A DNA stretch of 64,000 bases from Angelakisella massiliensis (GCF_900104675.1 NZ_LT629945.1:1416756-1480755), one strand, 5' to 3'. Counted from the first letter of the stretch, positions 16,619-25,038 are shown. A program made the numbers and translations. Notes: a model not told the origin generated them from the letters alone.

Positions 16619-16935
16619 ACAGCTATTTTCTTTTGTCCACAATACTTTCATTTTTGGGGCTGGCAGCTGCCGCGGCAGTGCTGCTGCTCAATCTGTTCCG
16701 CCTGCACCGCCACGGCTTCCGGTGGGATGTGGGCGGCTATCTGGCCATCTCGCTCTTTTACGGATGGCGGCTGATCCTCAGCCTGCGGCAGCAGTTTACC
16801 GGCATCGCCTGCGCGCTGACGCCGGAGCGCACGCTGCTTGTTTATGGAGGACTTTTGCTGCTGCATATAGGATTTGCGTGGGATTCCTGGCGGTCTCTGG
16901 TATGTGAGAAAGGGGAGAAGAAAGATGACCAGTGA
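16615..16935 (+). CDS. three-helix membrane protein of the redox operon, unknown
   Basis: A 106-residue protein with three hydrophobic helices (starting MNSYFLLSTILSFLG) and a charged C-terminal tail. ATG overlaps the polyferredoxin stop (ATGA), with AAGGAG upstream, and its end overlaps the Rrf2 gene start by eleven bases, so it is firmly part of this operon. It has two single cysteines but no CXXC motif. I do not recognise a family. Its position suggests a structural or regulatory subunit of the membrane redox assembly. Confidence 0.7.
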   Translation: MNSYFLLSTILSFLGLAAAAAVLLLNLFRLHRHGFRWDVGGYLAISLFYGWRLILSLRQQFTGIACALTPERTLLVYGGLLLLHIGFAWDSWRSLVCEKGEKKDDQ

Positions 16936-17392
16936 ATTTGCCATTGCGGTTCACAGTCTGGTCTATCTGCACCATCGGGGGGAGATGGTCTCCAGCGAGG
17001 TGTTGGCGCAGAATGTCTGCACCAATCCGGCCCGGGTGCGGAAGGTGCTGTCCTGCCTGAAAAAAGCGGGACTGGTAGCCACCCGGGAAGGAAATGTGGG
17101 AGGATACCGTTTGTGCTGTCCGGCGGAGAAGATCAACCTGCGCCAGGTAGATGAAGCGGTACAGGGAAGGTTGGTTTCCGCCTCCTGGCGTTCCGGACGG
17201 CAGGATCAGCCCTGTATGATTTCCTCCGGGATGGCGGAGGTGATGGATGACATCTACAATGACCTGGACGCCCTGTGCCGCCGCCGGCTGGAGGAGACGA
17301 CCATACTGGATGTCTATAAAAAAATCCTTCACCGGCTTCCTGAAGGGGCTTCCCCCTGCGGTGGGATGATGGCAAAGAAGACGAAGGAATGA
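16925..17392 (+). CDS. Rrf2 family transcriptional regulator
   Basis: A 155-residue regulator with the N-terminal winged helix of the Rrf2 family (MTSEFAIAVHSLVYLHH, then NPARVRKVLSCLKKAGLV and the wing EGNVGGYRL). Rrf2 proteins such as IscR and NsrR often sense through an iron-sulfur cluster; here cysteines lie in RLCCP, QPCM and DLCRR, but they do not match the usual spacing closely. The gene overlaps the preceding one and ends the operon, so autoregulation of the redox genes by redox or iron state is likely but inferred. Confidence 0.88.
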   Translation: MTSEFAIAVHSLVYLHHRGEMVSSEVLAQNVCTNPARVRKVLSCLKKAGLVATREGNVGGYRLCCPAEKINLRQVDEAVQGRLVSASWRSGRQDQPCMISSGMAEVMDDIYNDLDALCRRRLEETTILDVYKKILHRLPEGASPCGGMMAKKTKE

Positions 17393-17457
17393 AAGGCGAG
17401 GGGAAGATCTTCATTCCCTTTTGATTTCCTTTATTGGTCTGAAAAAATGAAAAGCAA

Positions 17458-17504
17458 AAAGCCCTCTTTCCGGTGGAAAAGCTCCAACCAGGAAAGAGGG
17501 CTTT
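17458..17504. terminator. bidirectional terminator, redox operon and flavodoxin gene
   Basis: AAAGCCCTCTTTCC at 17458-17471 pairs with GGAAAGAGGGCTTT at 17491-17504. On the minus strand the stem is followed by TTGCTTTTCATTTTTTC. It sits between two convergent transcription units. Confidence 0.8.
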
Positions 17505-17665
17505 CAGTTGTTTCAGGATACCTGCTGACAAGGTGTATGCCGCTTTGCAAAAATCAAACAGTGGGCTTTTTACTTTATCCGATATTCAGCCAATATTTTT
17601 AAGAGACTAAGATCTTCCGTGCAAAAACAGAAAGGCTCTCATGAAATTGGAGAGGATTGCGGTAA

Positions 17666-18097
17666 TCAGAAGGAAGCAAGTTCCCGGCCAAAAGCCTGGC
17701 AGTCAGCCAATCCCTGGTCATCAGGGGTTTCATTGATCATCAGCCCTTCCCCCCGGAACAGCTGTGCTCCGCAAGCGGAGGTTCGTTCCTGCCAGTCCCG
17801 CATCCACTGACCGTCACCCCAGCCATAAGAGCCGAACAGCGCCACCTTTTTCCCGGACAGATTTCCTTCCAGCTGGGTGAAGAAGGGCTCAAAGACATCC
17901 TCCTCCAGTACCTCTGCTCCCATGGCCGGGCAGCCCAGAGCCAGTACGTCAAAGGCAAGAGCCTGCTCCGGGGTGGTCTCTTCCACCGTCAGCAGGGAAA
18001 CATCAGCTCCAGCATCTGTTGCGCCCTGAGCGATGGCCTGGGCCATTGCCTCGGTGTTGCCGGTCTGGGACCAGTAAATGACAGCGATTTTACTCAT
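17666..18097 (-). CDS. flavodoxin
   Basis: A 143-residue short-chain flavodoxin, an FMN electron carrier that commonly replaces ferredoxin under iron shortage. It begins with the phosphate-binding loop YWSQTGNTEAMA; the flavin-contact loops ALGCPAMGAE and SYGWGDGQWM follow. Start at 18097 is supported by GGGAGG eight bases upstream. It lies 20 bases after the DUF3793 gene and probably shares its transcript. The palindromes found upstream of this cluster suggest iron or manganese control, which would suit a flavodoxin; that link is inference. Confidence 0.93.
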   Translation of the reverse strand: MSKIAVIYWSQTGNTEAMAQAIAQGATDAGADVSLLTVEETTPEQALAFDVLALGCPAMGAEVLEEDVFEPFFTQLEGNLSGKKVALFGSYGWGDGQWMRDWQERTSACGAQLFRGEGLMINETPDDQGLADCQAFGRELASF

Positions 18098-18117
18098 AAA
18101 AAGTACCTCCCGTTTTT

Positions 18118-18684
18118 TTATGCCGCCTGGAACAGCTGCGAGATGGACATACCCAAGGCCACCCGCCTGCACAATGCGTCCCTGCATTTGTCATAACGCC
18201 GGAACAACTCACGGGCTTGTTCGGGATGGGCGTATACCTTCCAATGACCGCACAGCAGGCAATTTTTGCCGCCATGACGCAGAAATCCGGTCACATCCTC
18301 TGGGGGATAGCCCAAAAACAGCCCGATCTCATGGGGAAAGCCTTCTTTCTGTTCCGCCAGGCGGCGGCCCAGACGCTCCAGCTGTGCTGCCAGGGGACAT
18401 CCAGTGGGATATCCCGCCTCACTGAGCAGCTGGGCGATTTCGGGACGTTCCAGCTGGGCGGAAAGCTGGCGGCGGCGATAAACCAGCAGCAGATAGCTTC
18501 TCTCCAGCTGGGACAGGACCTGGAAATAGATATCACGGCTGTTGAGCGCCTGATTATACTCCTCCACCAATGCGGCAAAGTTGGGACAATCGGCTTTGGC
18601 GCAGGAAATCAGGTTGGCGGGCTTGATTCCGGCCAGGGCGGGGGCGCAGTGGAAGGCGAGACCTTCCTCCAGATGACGGCACAT
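18118..18684 (-). CDS. DUF3793 family protein
   Basis: A 188-residue protein of the DUF3793 family, found in anaerobic Firmicutes and often near iron-transport and flavodoxin genes. Seen here are LAFHCAPALAGIKPANLISC near the start, a helical middle, and the conserved block HEIGLFLGYPPEDVTGFL followed by CLLCGHWKVY. The family has no settled function; the HEIGLFLGYP block and cysteines may form a ligand or metal site. AGGAGG precedes the ATG by six bases. One of two related 16-bp palindromes lies about 105 bases upstream, overlapping the end of the preceding gene. Confidence 0.85.
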   Translation of the reverse strand: MCRHLEEGLAFHCAPALAGIKPANLISCAKADCPNFAALVEEYNQALNSRDIYFQVLSQLERSYLLLVYRRRQLSAQLERPEIAQLLSEAGYPTGCPLAAQLERLGRRLAEQKEGFPHEIGLFLGYPPEDVTGFLRHGGKNCLLCGHWKVYAHPEQARELFRRYDKCRDALCRRVALGMSISQLFQAA

Positions 18685-18787
18685 AAAGGACCTCCTGTAG
18701 AAATGACAGTGAAAAACAATGGGAAGGCAATGAATAAAACCGGTGCTTTTTCCTGTAGGACGCGGGAGGATAAAAAATCACTCTTTA

Positions 18788-18803
18788 GTTAGTTATTGCT
18801 AAC
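18788..18803. promoter_or_regulatory. TTAGC-type palindromic operator, copy 2
   Basis: GTTAGT TATT GCTAAC, one mismatch from a perfect 16-bp palindrome and the same design as the copy at 19142. It overlaps the last codons and stop of the DUF2325 gene, upstream of DUF3793-flavodoxin. No strong promoter box is visible next to it. Confidence 0.5.
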
Positions 18804-19121
18804 TTGTGGGCAGCAGGAACAACCTTCACAGGATGGGCACTGGGAACAATGACAGTGGAGCAGTTCCCGCAGAGCGCAGGCGCTGCTGCTGTGGCACCGG
18901 GCGATGGGACAGTTTTGTCGGGTGGCTTCCTGCACCGCACTGCCTACCATTTTGTGTGAAACGGTATTGGTGAACAGCACCACCAGATCGGGGCGGCCAA
19001 TTTGCTTTTTGAAATCAGCAGGCATTTTGGTAAAAACCTTGGCCTTGTATCCGAATTGTTTGCAGATTTGCCGGTATTGACACTCCATACGTTCATTACC
19101 GCCGACGATGACAACGCTCAT
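18789..19121 (-). CDS. DUF2325 domain protein, cysteine-rich C-terminus
   Basis: A 110-residue protein. The N-terminal 90 residues match DUF2325 (MSVVIVGGNERMECQY, then DLVVLFTNTVSHKM and a final HSSSACALRELL), a Rossmann-like small domain of unknown function. The tail holds many cysteines and histidines (HCHCSQCPSCEGCSCC), which look suited to bind iron, zinc or another metal. AAAGGAGG lies six bases before the ATG. A TTGACA/TAAAAT promoter with a palindrome directly after the -10 box controls it. The metal-binding idea is inferred from the Cys pattern and context. Confidence 0.85.
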   Translation of the reverse strand: MSVVIVGGNERMECQYRQICKQFGYKAKVFTKMPADFKKQIGRPDLVVLFTNTVSHKMVGSAVQEATRQNCPIARCHSSSACALRELLHCHCSQCPSCEGCSCCPQVSNN

Positions 19122-19141
19122 GGGAACCTCCTTTTGTATCG

Positions 19142-19157
19142 GTTAGCTTATGCTAAC
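19142..19157. promoter_or_regulatory. TTAGC-type palindromic operator, copy 1
   Basis: GTTAGC TTAT GCTAAC is a perfect 16-bp inverted repeat placed three bases downstream of the -10 box of the DUF2325 promoter, so a bound repressor would block initiation. Half-sites of TTAG...CTAA type recall DtxR/IdeR/MntR-family operators. Confidence 0.7.
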
Positions 19158-19160
19158 TTG

Positions 19161-19189
19161 ATTTTATCATAGAACAACCAGCTTGTCAA
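19161..19189 (-). promoter_or_regulatory. sigma-A promoter of the DUF2325 gene
   Basis: On the minus strand TTGACA (19189-19184) and TAAAAT (19166-19161) with a 17-base spacer, followed immediately by the palindrome at 19157-19142 and the AAAGGAGG ribosome site. Confidence 0.8.
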
Positions 19190-19645
19190 GCACTGGCATC
19201 AAAATTTGCCTGCTCCCTTTATCCTGGAAGAAAACAGGAGGTGAAAAAGTCAGCTTGCCGTATTTAAATTGCAAGCCCTGTAAGTGAAAAAGGATTTCCC
19301 CCAAAATTGCCGCACACCTTTTGGATAGGTGCTTTCAAGCAAGGAGGCTATTTGATTTTCATGCAGCGGATCTTTCTTTGACAGGAAGGTTTTCCTTCTG
19401 TTTGAGGAAGAAAAGCTGGACCGTCAGTTTTCCGGCAAGCTCCATGGGGAGAAAGCAGCAGGAAACAGAACGCGAGTGCAAAGAATGGATGGCCAAGTTC
19501 ACAGAATGTAAACCCTGAGATGTGTACCAGGGAAATGGCAGCAACGGTATTGCTTTCTCAGCCGATTTTGGAGCATCCGGCAAATGATACATATTCCCGG
19601 CGGGACCATGCCGAAAGAATTGGAAAGCCGCTTTGTCGGCTGGAA
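19190..19645. other. divergent/terminal intergenic region
   Basis: Between the DUF2325 promoter and the terminator of the kinase gene. Frames on both strands are short and lack ribosome sites. Nothing recognisable is seen. Confidence 0.4.
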
Positions 19646-19678
19646 CAAGAAAAGGGGAGAGACACACGGCCTCTCCCC
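19646..19678 (-). terminator. terminator of the sugar kinase gene
   Basis: On the minus strand GGGGAGAG pairs with CTCTCCCC (19678-19654) and is followed by TTTTCTTG. It lies about 70 bases past the kinase stop. Confidence 0.75.
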
Positions 19679-19747
19679 TCATGTTTTTCCTGATGATGAT
19701 TTTGAGCCCTTGAAGGGTTACTCCACGAAAGAAATTCTGCTTTGCTG

Positions 19748-20704
19748 TCAGCGGGTGGCCAGCAGTTCCGCTACCGCCTCCGGAGAAGGAACGCTGGGAA
19801 TTCCTCCGAAAACAGTGGTGGAAAGGGCGGCGGAGGCACAAGCAAAACGAACCACCTGCTCCAGCTCTTCTCCTGTCAGATCTTTGGGATGTTTGCCCAG
19901 CCGCAGCACCTGGGACAGTGCGGAGCCGCCGAAAATATCTCCAGCACCGGTGGTATCCACGGTGTTCATCACAAATCCCGGTACCTTTCCCTGAGCCTGA
20001 GCATTGGCGTAGTAGCAGCCGTCAGCTCCCAGAGTGACAAACACCAGAGAAACGCCGAACTGCTCCAGAATATGCCGGGCGCCTGCCACCTCATCCAGAT
20101 CAAAAAGGAAGCGGACCTCTTCCTCGCTGATTTTAACGATATCTGCCTGAGCAAGGCCGTAAAGCATCTGCTCTTTGGCTTCCTCCAGATCTGCCCAGAG
20201 GGGAGGACGAAGGTTGGGGTCAAAGGTAATCAGGGCTCCATGCTCCTTGCTGTAGGCAATGGCCCGGCGGGTGGCATCCCGGGCAGGCTCATTGGTCAGG
20301 GAAAGAGAACCAAAGTGAACAAAGCGGCTTTCCCCCAGCAGCTGTTGATCGATCTCTTCCCAGCGCAAACAGGTATCCGCGCCCGGTTTGCGGGCGAAAG
20401 CGAATTTCCGGTCGCCGGTGGAATCCAGAGTAACAAAGGCGAGGGTGGTAAAAACATCGGGGTCGATCAGGACATTGCGGGTGTCGATGCCGCATCCGGC
20501 AGCTGTTTGCTCAAGCAGGTGGCCGAAGGTATCATCTCCCACCTTTGCGATGAGGGCGGTACGGGCGCCGAACCTGGATAAGGCTGCCAAAAAATTACAG
20601 GGAGCCCCGCCTGGATGGGCTTCCAGAACAGGGTATCCGTCGGTTCCGGTGGTCCTGGCAGTAAGGTCCACCAACAGCTCGCCGATAGCAGTAACATCCA
20701 TCAT
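19748..20704 (-). CDS. PfkB family carbohydrate kinase, fructokinase-like
   Basis: A 318-residue ribokinase/PfkB-fold sugar kinase. The N-terminus (MMDVTAIGELLVDL) and the first signature HPGGAPCNFLAALSRFGA are followed by the ATP/anion-hole signature VDTTGAGDIFGGSAL with the catalytic Asp. Residue pattern around GGAPCN is like clostridial and plant fructokinases, so fructose is the likely substrate, but this is a family-level guess. The ATG at 20704 is preferred over the longer frame upstream because the conserved domain begins there and GGAAGGAA precedes it. No sugar transporter is adjacent, so the gene seems monocistronic. Confidence 0.9.
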   Translation of the reverse strand: MMDVTAIGELLVDLTARTTGTDGYPVLEAHPGGAPCNFLAALSRFGARTALIAKVGDDTFGHLLEQTAAGCGIDTRNVLIDPDVFTTLAFVTLDSTGDRKFAFARKPGADTCLRWEEIDQQLLGESRFVHFGSLSLTNEPARDATRRAIAYSKEHGALITFDPNLRPPLWADLEEAKEQMLYGLAQADIVKISEEEVRFLFDLDEVAGARHILEQFGVSLVFVTLGADGCYYANAQAQGKVPGFVMNTVDTTGAGDIFGGSALSQVLRLGKHPKDLTGEELEQVVRFACASAALSTTVFGGIPSVPSPEAVAELLATR

Positions 20705-20993
20705 AATATGGATTCCTTCCTTTCGATGGTTCTTTTCTTTCATTTTACCGGGGGGAACGGCAGATGTAAAGCCCCAAAAGCAACCTTTAACAGCTTTTGG
20801 GCGGTCCAAAACGGACGGGAGACAAGCCAAAGTTGTTCCCGGCATTGGTTTGTAAAACGGAACGCTTTTTTCAGTAGGATGACCCTGAAACCGAAGAAAA
20901 ATGTTTCGGCCGCGCCGGCGGGCAGAAAAAGGAAAGAAAAGGTTTTTCCGAAAGGTCCTCCCCACGTATCTCTTGGAATCCGTCGGGTGGTTC
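20705..20993. other. upstream region between divergent genes
   Basis: Just under 300 bases of noncoding sequence before the GNAT promoter. No gene with a ribosome site, no clear palindrome and no convincing promoter for the minus-strand kinase was found. Confidence 0.35.
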
Positions 20994-21022
20994 TTGTATG
21001 GGAAAAAGGAGCGTGCTATAAT
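20994..21022 (+). promoter_or_regulatory. sigma-A promoter upstream of the GNAT gene
   Basis: TTGTAT at 20994-20999 and a perfect TATAAT at 21017-21022 with a 17-base spacer. The start codon is about 250 bases downstream, leaving a long leader in which I see no recognised riboswitch. Confidence 0.6.
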
Positions 21023-21278
21023 GATGCAGTTGTGGATTTCAAAAAGCCATTTACCCTCTGTGACCAAACGGGTAGGCGCTGGACAAGGTAAAAACAGATG
21101 ATGCCTGGAGTTTAGCTTCAGACAGGTGCTATCCTGCTTTCATTTTGCAGACTTGGCAGTCCATTTTTGGCCTTTGCATGGGGGATAGAAGAGAATAGCG
21201 GCCCAACAGGTGCGGATGCGCTTTCAGCGTCCTTTTTGCGCGTCGCTGCGATATTTGATCCGGGAGGAGAACGTTTTT

Positions 21279-21800
21279 ATGATCCGTTTCGGCAGAGAAG
21301 AGGATATCGAGGCCCTGCGCCTCATTTATAATGATGAAGTGGAGCATTCCGTTGCCACCTTTGACCTGGATCCCCGCACCCCCGAGGAAATGGAGGCGTG
21401 GTTCCGGGCCCATCACGGAATCCATCGTCTGCTGGTGTGGGAGGAGGCGGGAGAGGCGGTGGCCTATGCCACTCTGTCCCCTTATCGCCAGAGAAAAGCC
21501 TTTGACGCCACGGTGGAGCTTTCGGTTTATGTCCGGCAGGATCAGCGAGGAAAGGGAATCGGCCGGGCGCTGATGGAGAAGCTGCTGGAAGAAGCGCGCC
21601 GGGACCCAGGCATTCATACAGTGATATCGGTAATTACCTCGGAGAATACCGGCAGTATCCGTCTTCATCAGCGGCTGGGCTTTACCTTCTGCGGCAGGAT
21701 CCAGGAGGCGGGATTCAAATTCGGGCGCTGGCTGGGCATCGACCACTATCAGATCATGGTGGATGAGCCGGAGGACATGGCTGAAAAAGGAAAAAGCTGA
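21279..21800 (+). CDS. GNAT family N-acetyltransferase, phosphinothricin acetyltransferase-like
   Basis: A 173-residue acetyl-CoA-dependent N-acetyltransferase. Motif V1 (MIRFGREEDIEALRLIYNDEV) opens the protein, and the acetyl-CoA binding loop reads VRQDQRGKGIGRALMEKL; the C-terminal LGFTFCGRIQEAGFKFGRW is close to Pat/YncA-type enzymes that acetylate amino-acid analogues such as methionine sulfone or phosphinothricin. The start at 21279 follows GGGAGGAG and begins the conserved domain; upstream in-frame codons are not like the family. Flanked by a promoter and a strong terminator, it appears to stand alone. Confidence 0.88.
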   Translation: MIRFGREEDIEALRLIYNDEVEHSVATFDLDPRTPEEMEAWFRAHHGIHRLLVWEEAGEAVAYATLSPYRQRKAFDATVELSVYVRQDQRGKGIGRALMEKLLEEARRDPGIHTVISVITSENTGSIRLHQRLGFTFCGRIQEAGFKFGRWLGIDHYQIMVDEPEDMAEKGKS

Positions 21801-21889
21801 AGCGGTCCCATTTTTCAGCAGGGAAGAAAGGCGGGTGCGCCGGAGGTCAACCTGTATGGGAAATCCTCCCCTTGTTTTATATTTTTAGG

Positions 21890-21934
21890 AAAACAACCCC
21901 TGCAAGGCTGTCATTACCTTGCAGGGGTTGTTTT
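21890..21934. terminator. bidirectional terminator
   Basis: A perfect 18-bp stem: AAAACAACCCCTGCAAGG at 21890-21907 with CCTTGCAGGGGTTGTTTT at 21917-21934. It lies between the GNAT gene and the minus-strand patatin gene. Confidence 0.85.
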
Positions 21935-22007
21935 GACTGTTTTCCGCCAATCCAATTTTGTATCGCTTTCCGGTCTATGGGAAAATCCAGGGGGAATATC
22001 TGATGAT

Positions 22008-22037
22008 AAAAGCCTGTTCACTCAGGGACAGGCTTTT
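22008..22037 (-). terminator. terminator of the patatin gene
   Basis: AAAAGCCTGT and ACAGGCTTTT form a ten-base-pair stem 31 bases past the patatin stop, giving a second, closer terminator on the minus strand. Confidence 0.65.
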
Positions 22038-22067
22038 GGGTACTGTATGGCTGGTCCGGCCTTCTTT

Positions 22068-23375
22068 TTATGTCAACAGGATCAGATACAGTGCCGCCAG
22101 GTATTCCCGGGGAAAAGCGGCGGCCAGCCACGGAAGCCGGTTCTTCTCCTTTTCCTCCGACAGCCCCCGGCGCAGCAGGGCCTCCACTGTCAGCAGCAGC
22201 TGTTCCTTTCCCTGACCCTCCAACGCCTTTTTCAGCCGGGCCGGACCAATTTCCGACAATGCAGGAACCCCATCCCCCGGCTCCAGCTGCTGGCGGCGCT
22301 CCAATACAGCCTGTTCAAACTCCTCTGCAGTATACACCGGCAGTGGGTCCACCCCCAGCAATTCAGCGGCCAGTTCGCAGGAAGCCAGAAGAATATCTGT
22401 GGGCTGCTGCTCCTTGGGAGATTCTCCCGCGGCATCCAACAGCCGTTCCGCTGTCAGCCTTCCCAGCAGCTTGTTTCCCTCCTCGGGCAGTGCTTTGTCC
22501 AGGGCCGTCATCAGCAGCGAGGACATTCCCATCAGTCTGCTTTCAGCCATCCGCTTCAGCTGTCCCCCGGAGAAGGTATAAGCGTGTCCCTCCAGGCGCC
22601 CCATAGCCTTCATCATATCCTGATAACCCAGGCGAATGTTCCGGCGGCTGCGGCCGCTGTCAAAAATCAGCAGATCCCCCAGGTCCCAATGGCAGCGGAT
22701 GGTGCGCAGCGGGATATGAGTATGGACACGCCGCACCAGTCCGATTCCTTCCACATCCACGGCAATGATCTCTTCTGGTGTCTGTCTGGCCCGCAGAGCA
22801 AGATTGATGGGAATATTGTTGGTGTAGCCCCCGTCCACGAAGGTAGCTCCGCCGATCTCCTTACTTTGCAGAAAAGGAAAACAGGCGGCGGAGGCCAGCA
22901 GATAATCCGCCAGATGTCCCTGTGGGATTTCCGGCAGGAACAACTCCAATGCCCGTCTGGCGCTGACGTCCACTGTAACGATTCCCAGCTCCCGGGAAGA
23001 ACGGCGCAGCTGCTGTTCATCCACCAACTGCTTTACCAGCCGGGCCAGGGGAGAGGTATCTACGCCTCCCTCCCGCATGACCTGGCGAAAAAAGCTCCGG
23101 TAAATTTCAAGACGGCTGTTTTTGTCCGCTGTCAGATCGGGCATATTTTTCATTACATCGCTGTTGTCCAGGTGGTTCCACAAATGCAGTGCGCCCTCCA
23201 GATTCTGCTGAACCATCAGCGCGCCGTTGAGCGCTCCCACTGAGGTGCCGGTAACCACCTGATAATCCATCCCCAGTTCGGCCATGGCTTGCCAGACGCC
23301 CACTTCATAAGCTCCCCGGGCGCCGCCGCCGCCCAGCACCACTGCCCGTACCGGCTGCCGCTGTATGTTTTCCAT
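22068..23375 (-). CDS. patatin-like phospholipase
   Basis: A 435-residue protein with a patatin lipid acyl hydrolase domain in its first 200 residues: oxyanion-hole loop GGGGARGAYEVG, nucleophile elbow GTSVGALNG and catalytic Asp in DGGYTNN. The Ser-Asp dyad suggests phospholipase A or related acylhydrolase activity. Residues after about 210 form a helical C-terminal region of no known domain. Start at 23375 is chosen because the domain begins there, with AGGGGG upstream; the longer frame to 23678 is not supported. There is no signal peptide, so it is likely cytoplasmic or peripheral. It appears to be a single-gene unit. Confidence 0.9.
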   Translation of the reverse strand: MENIQRQPVRAVVLGGGGARGAYEVGVWQAMAELGMDYQVVTGTSVGALNGALMVQQNLEGALHLWNHLDNSDVMKNMPDLTADKNSRLEIYRSFFRQVMREGGVDTSPLARLVKQLVDEQQLRRSSRELGIVTVDVSARRALELFLPEIPQGHLADYLLASAACFPFLQSKEIGGATFVDGGYTNNIPINLALRARQTPEEIIAVDVEGIGLVRRVHTHIPLRTIRCHWDLGDLLIFDSGRSRRNIRLGYQDMMKAMGRLEGHAYTFSGGQLKRMAESRLMGMSSLLMTALDKALPEEGNKLLGRLTAERLLDAAGESPKEQQPTDILLASCELAAELLGVDPLPVYTAEEFEQAVLERRQQLEPGDGVPALSEIGPARLKKALEGQGKEQLLLTVEALLRRGLSEEKEKNRLPWLAAAFPREYLAALYLILLT

Positions 23376-23780
23376 CGGATGCCCCCTGTCTCCTTCCGCT
23401 CCGTAACAGATTTTACGGGGAAAGGGGTCTTTTTTACTATTATATCTCCCGGGCCAATTGGATACAACCTCAGAGATGGAAAAGGGGAAGGCTGTGGGAT
23501 GGATGTGCAGATTGTTCTGCATTCTCCTTGGGACATTTTTCCGGATTGCCTGGAAAACCGGTTTGAAAAAGAGAGAAAATGGCATATGGCGGCAGGAACC
23601 AGCCGACGGCGTTATCCGGCGGATCTGCCACAGAACGGTATGACCTGTTGGCAACAAAAACGAAATGGGATTGATCATTTCCCTTGAAACAAAAAGAACC
23701 GGATCGCACAGCGCCGCACCGTGTACAGGAGAAGCAAGATCATGTTTTGATCAAAAGCTTCATTGGGCGGGGCCTTCTAT
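23376..23780. other. intergenic region
   Basis: Upstream of the patatin gene. No coding frame with a ribosome site, no RNA gene and no strong promoter match was found. Confidence 0.35.
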
Positions 23781-23819
23781 GTATCCCTTTTTTAGTTGCT
23801 GGTAAAAAAAGAGGGATAC
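23781..23819 (-). terminator. terminator of the polysaccharide deacetylase gene
   Basis: GTATCCC at 23781-23787 pairs with GGGATAC at 23813-23819, and the arms extend through A/T runs. It begins 20 bases past the stop of the minus-strand gene. Confidence 0.65.
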
Positions 23820-23838
23820 GGTTTCTGAAAAGCGGGCG

Positions 23839-24705
23839 TTAACCCAAAGCCTTGGTGATGATCTGCTCCGCTGTCACTCCCCAGGGGCGGTTGTATCTGG
23901 GAATACGGTAGAGGCAGCTTTCGTTGCCCTGTATGACCTTGTAAACCTTTCCCTGAGCATCCAGTGAGGCAGAGAAGCCCAGTTCCAACACCACGGCATA
24001 GCTGTCCTCGCTGACCCTGCCAAAGGGATAGGTGAAAGCGGTGGGCATATGGCCTGTCATTTCCTGAAAGCGCTGCTGCAGCTGTCCCAGGTCCTCCCGG
24101 AGTACCTGGCGGTATTCCTCCGTGCCTTCTCCCTGCTTTTTGGAAGCTCCCTGCCTGGCGCCGTTCAGACCGTGCAGATCATAGCTGTGGTTCTGGAATT
24201 CCACCAGACCGGAAGCCTCCATCTCCTTAATTTGATCCCAGGTGAGATGGGAGTAATTTTCTTTGTTCTCATCCAGCTGGGAATATCGGTCTGTCTCCCG
24301 GCCGATGATGGAGATGACTGCTTTGGCCCCATATTCCTGGAGCAGCGGAAAGGCGTTGAGATAATTATTATAATAACCGTCGTCAAAGGTGAGCATTACC
24401 GGCTTTTCGGGCAGGTCCCCTGTACCCCGTACATAGGCAACCAGCTGGGAAACGGTGATGGTCTCATATCCTTCCCGCTGCAAAAACTCCAGATCCTGCC
24501 GCAGCGCATCCGGCGTAATCACATAATCGCCTGCTTTATTGGGATTGGAATGGATGGAGTGATACATCAGTACCACCATTTCCACCGGTTCAGTCTGGTC
24601 CAGGGGCAAAAAGGCTTCCAACGCCGGGTGGGACAACAGCACTGATCCAATGAGCGTTATCGCTGCCGCCGCCAGTCCGCAGCGGATTCGCTTTCCATAA
24701 TCCAT
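23839..24705 (-). CDS. polysaccharide deacetylase (NodB homology)
   Basis: A 288-residue protein with an N-terminal signal anchor (about residues 10-32) and a NodB-type carbohydrate esterase 4 domain outside the membrane. The metal and base motif TFDDGYYNN is present, followed by EFQNHSYDLH with the second metal histidines and later FTYPFGR. These enzymes remove N-acetyl groups from peptidoglycan or other aminosugar polymers. The ATG at 24705 follows AGGAGG by seven bases. It is flanked by its own terminator; no glycosyltransferase lies beside it, so the exact polymer is not known. Confidence 0.92.
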   Translation of the reverse strand: MDYGKRIRCGLAAAAITLIGSVLLSHPALEAFLPLDQTEPVEMVVLMYHSIHSNPNKAGDYVITPDALRQDLEFLQREGYETITVSQLVAYVRGTGDLPEKPVMLTFDDGYYNNYLNAFPLLQEYGAKAVISIIGRETDRYSQLDENKENYSHLTWDQIKEMEASGLVEFQNHSYDLHGLNGARQGASKKQGEGTEEYRQVLREDLGQLQQRFQEMTGHMPTAFTYPFGRVSEDSYAVVLELGFSASLDAQGKVYKVIQGNESCLYRIPRYNRPWGVTAEQIITKALG

Positions 24706-25009
24706 GACGCGTCCTCCTTTCTCCTCTCCTGCTATTTTACGAGGGGAAAGGGTGATTCATGACCATCCGCTGACGACAAGGAGCAGAAGTTGATTCATTC
24801 CTGTATGACCAGCGAACAGCGAGTCTGCGGGCTGTCCAAACGACCGTTATTGGCAGGCAGGACGGACGAAGGGTGCTGATGGATCTTGTAAAAGAGATAT
24901 ACATGAATATTCGCATAAATATTTACTTAAAAATTCATTTTTATACTTATTTCACAGTTTTGTCCGATGAAATACCAGTAGTTTTTCTGCTAAAGCAGGA
25001 AAAAAGCCC
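24706..25009. other. divergent intergenic region
   Basis: AT-rich toward its right end (around 24900-24960). No gene or clear regulatory palindrome is seen before the ABC-transporter promoter at 25010. Confidence 0.35.
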
Positions 25010-25038
25010 TTTACAACCGCTCTTTTGTGTTGTATAAT
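25010..25038 (+). promoter_or_regulatory. sigma-A promoter of the amino acid ABC transporter operon
   Basis: TTTACA at 25010-25015 and TATAAT at 25033-25038 with a 17-base spacer. It precedes the leader ORF and the binding-protein gene. Confidence 0.8.
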
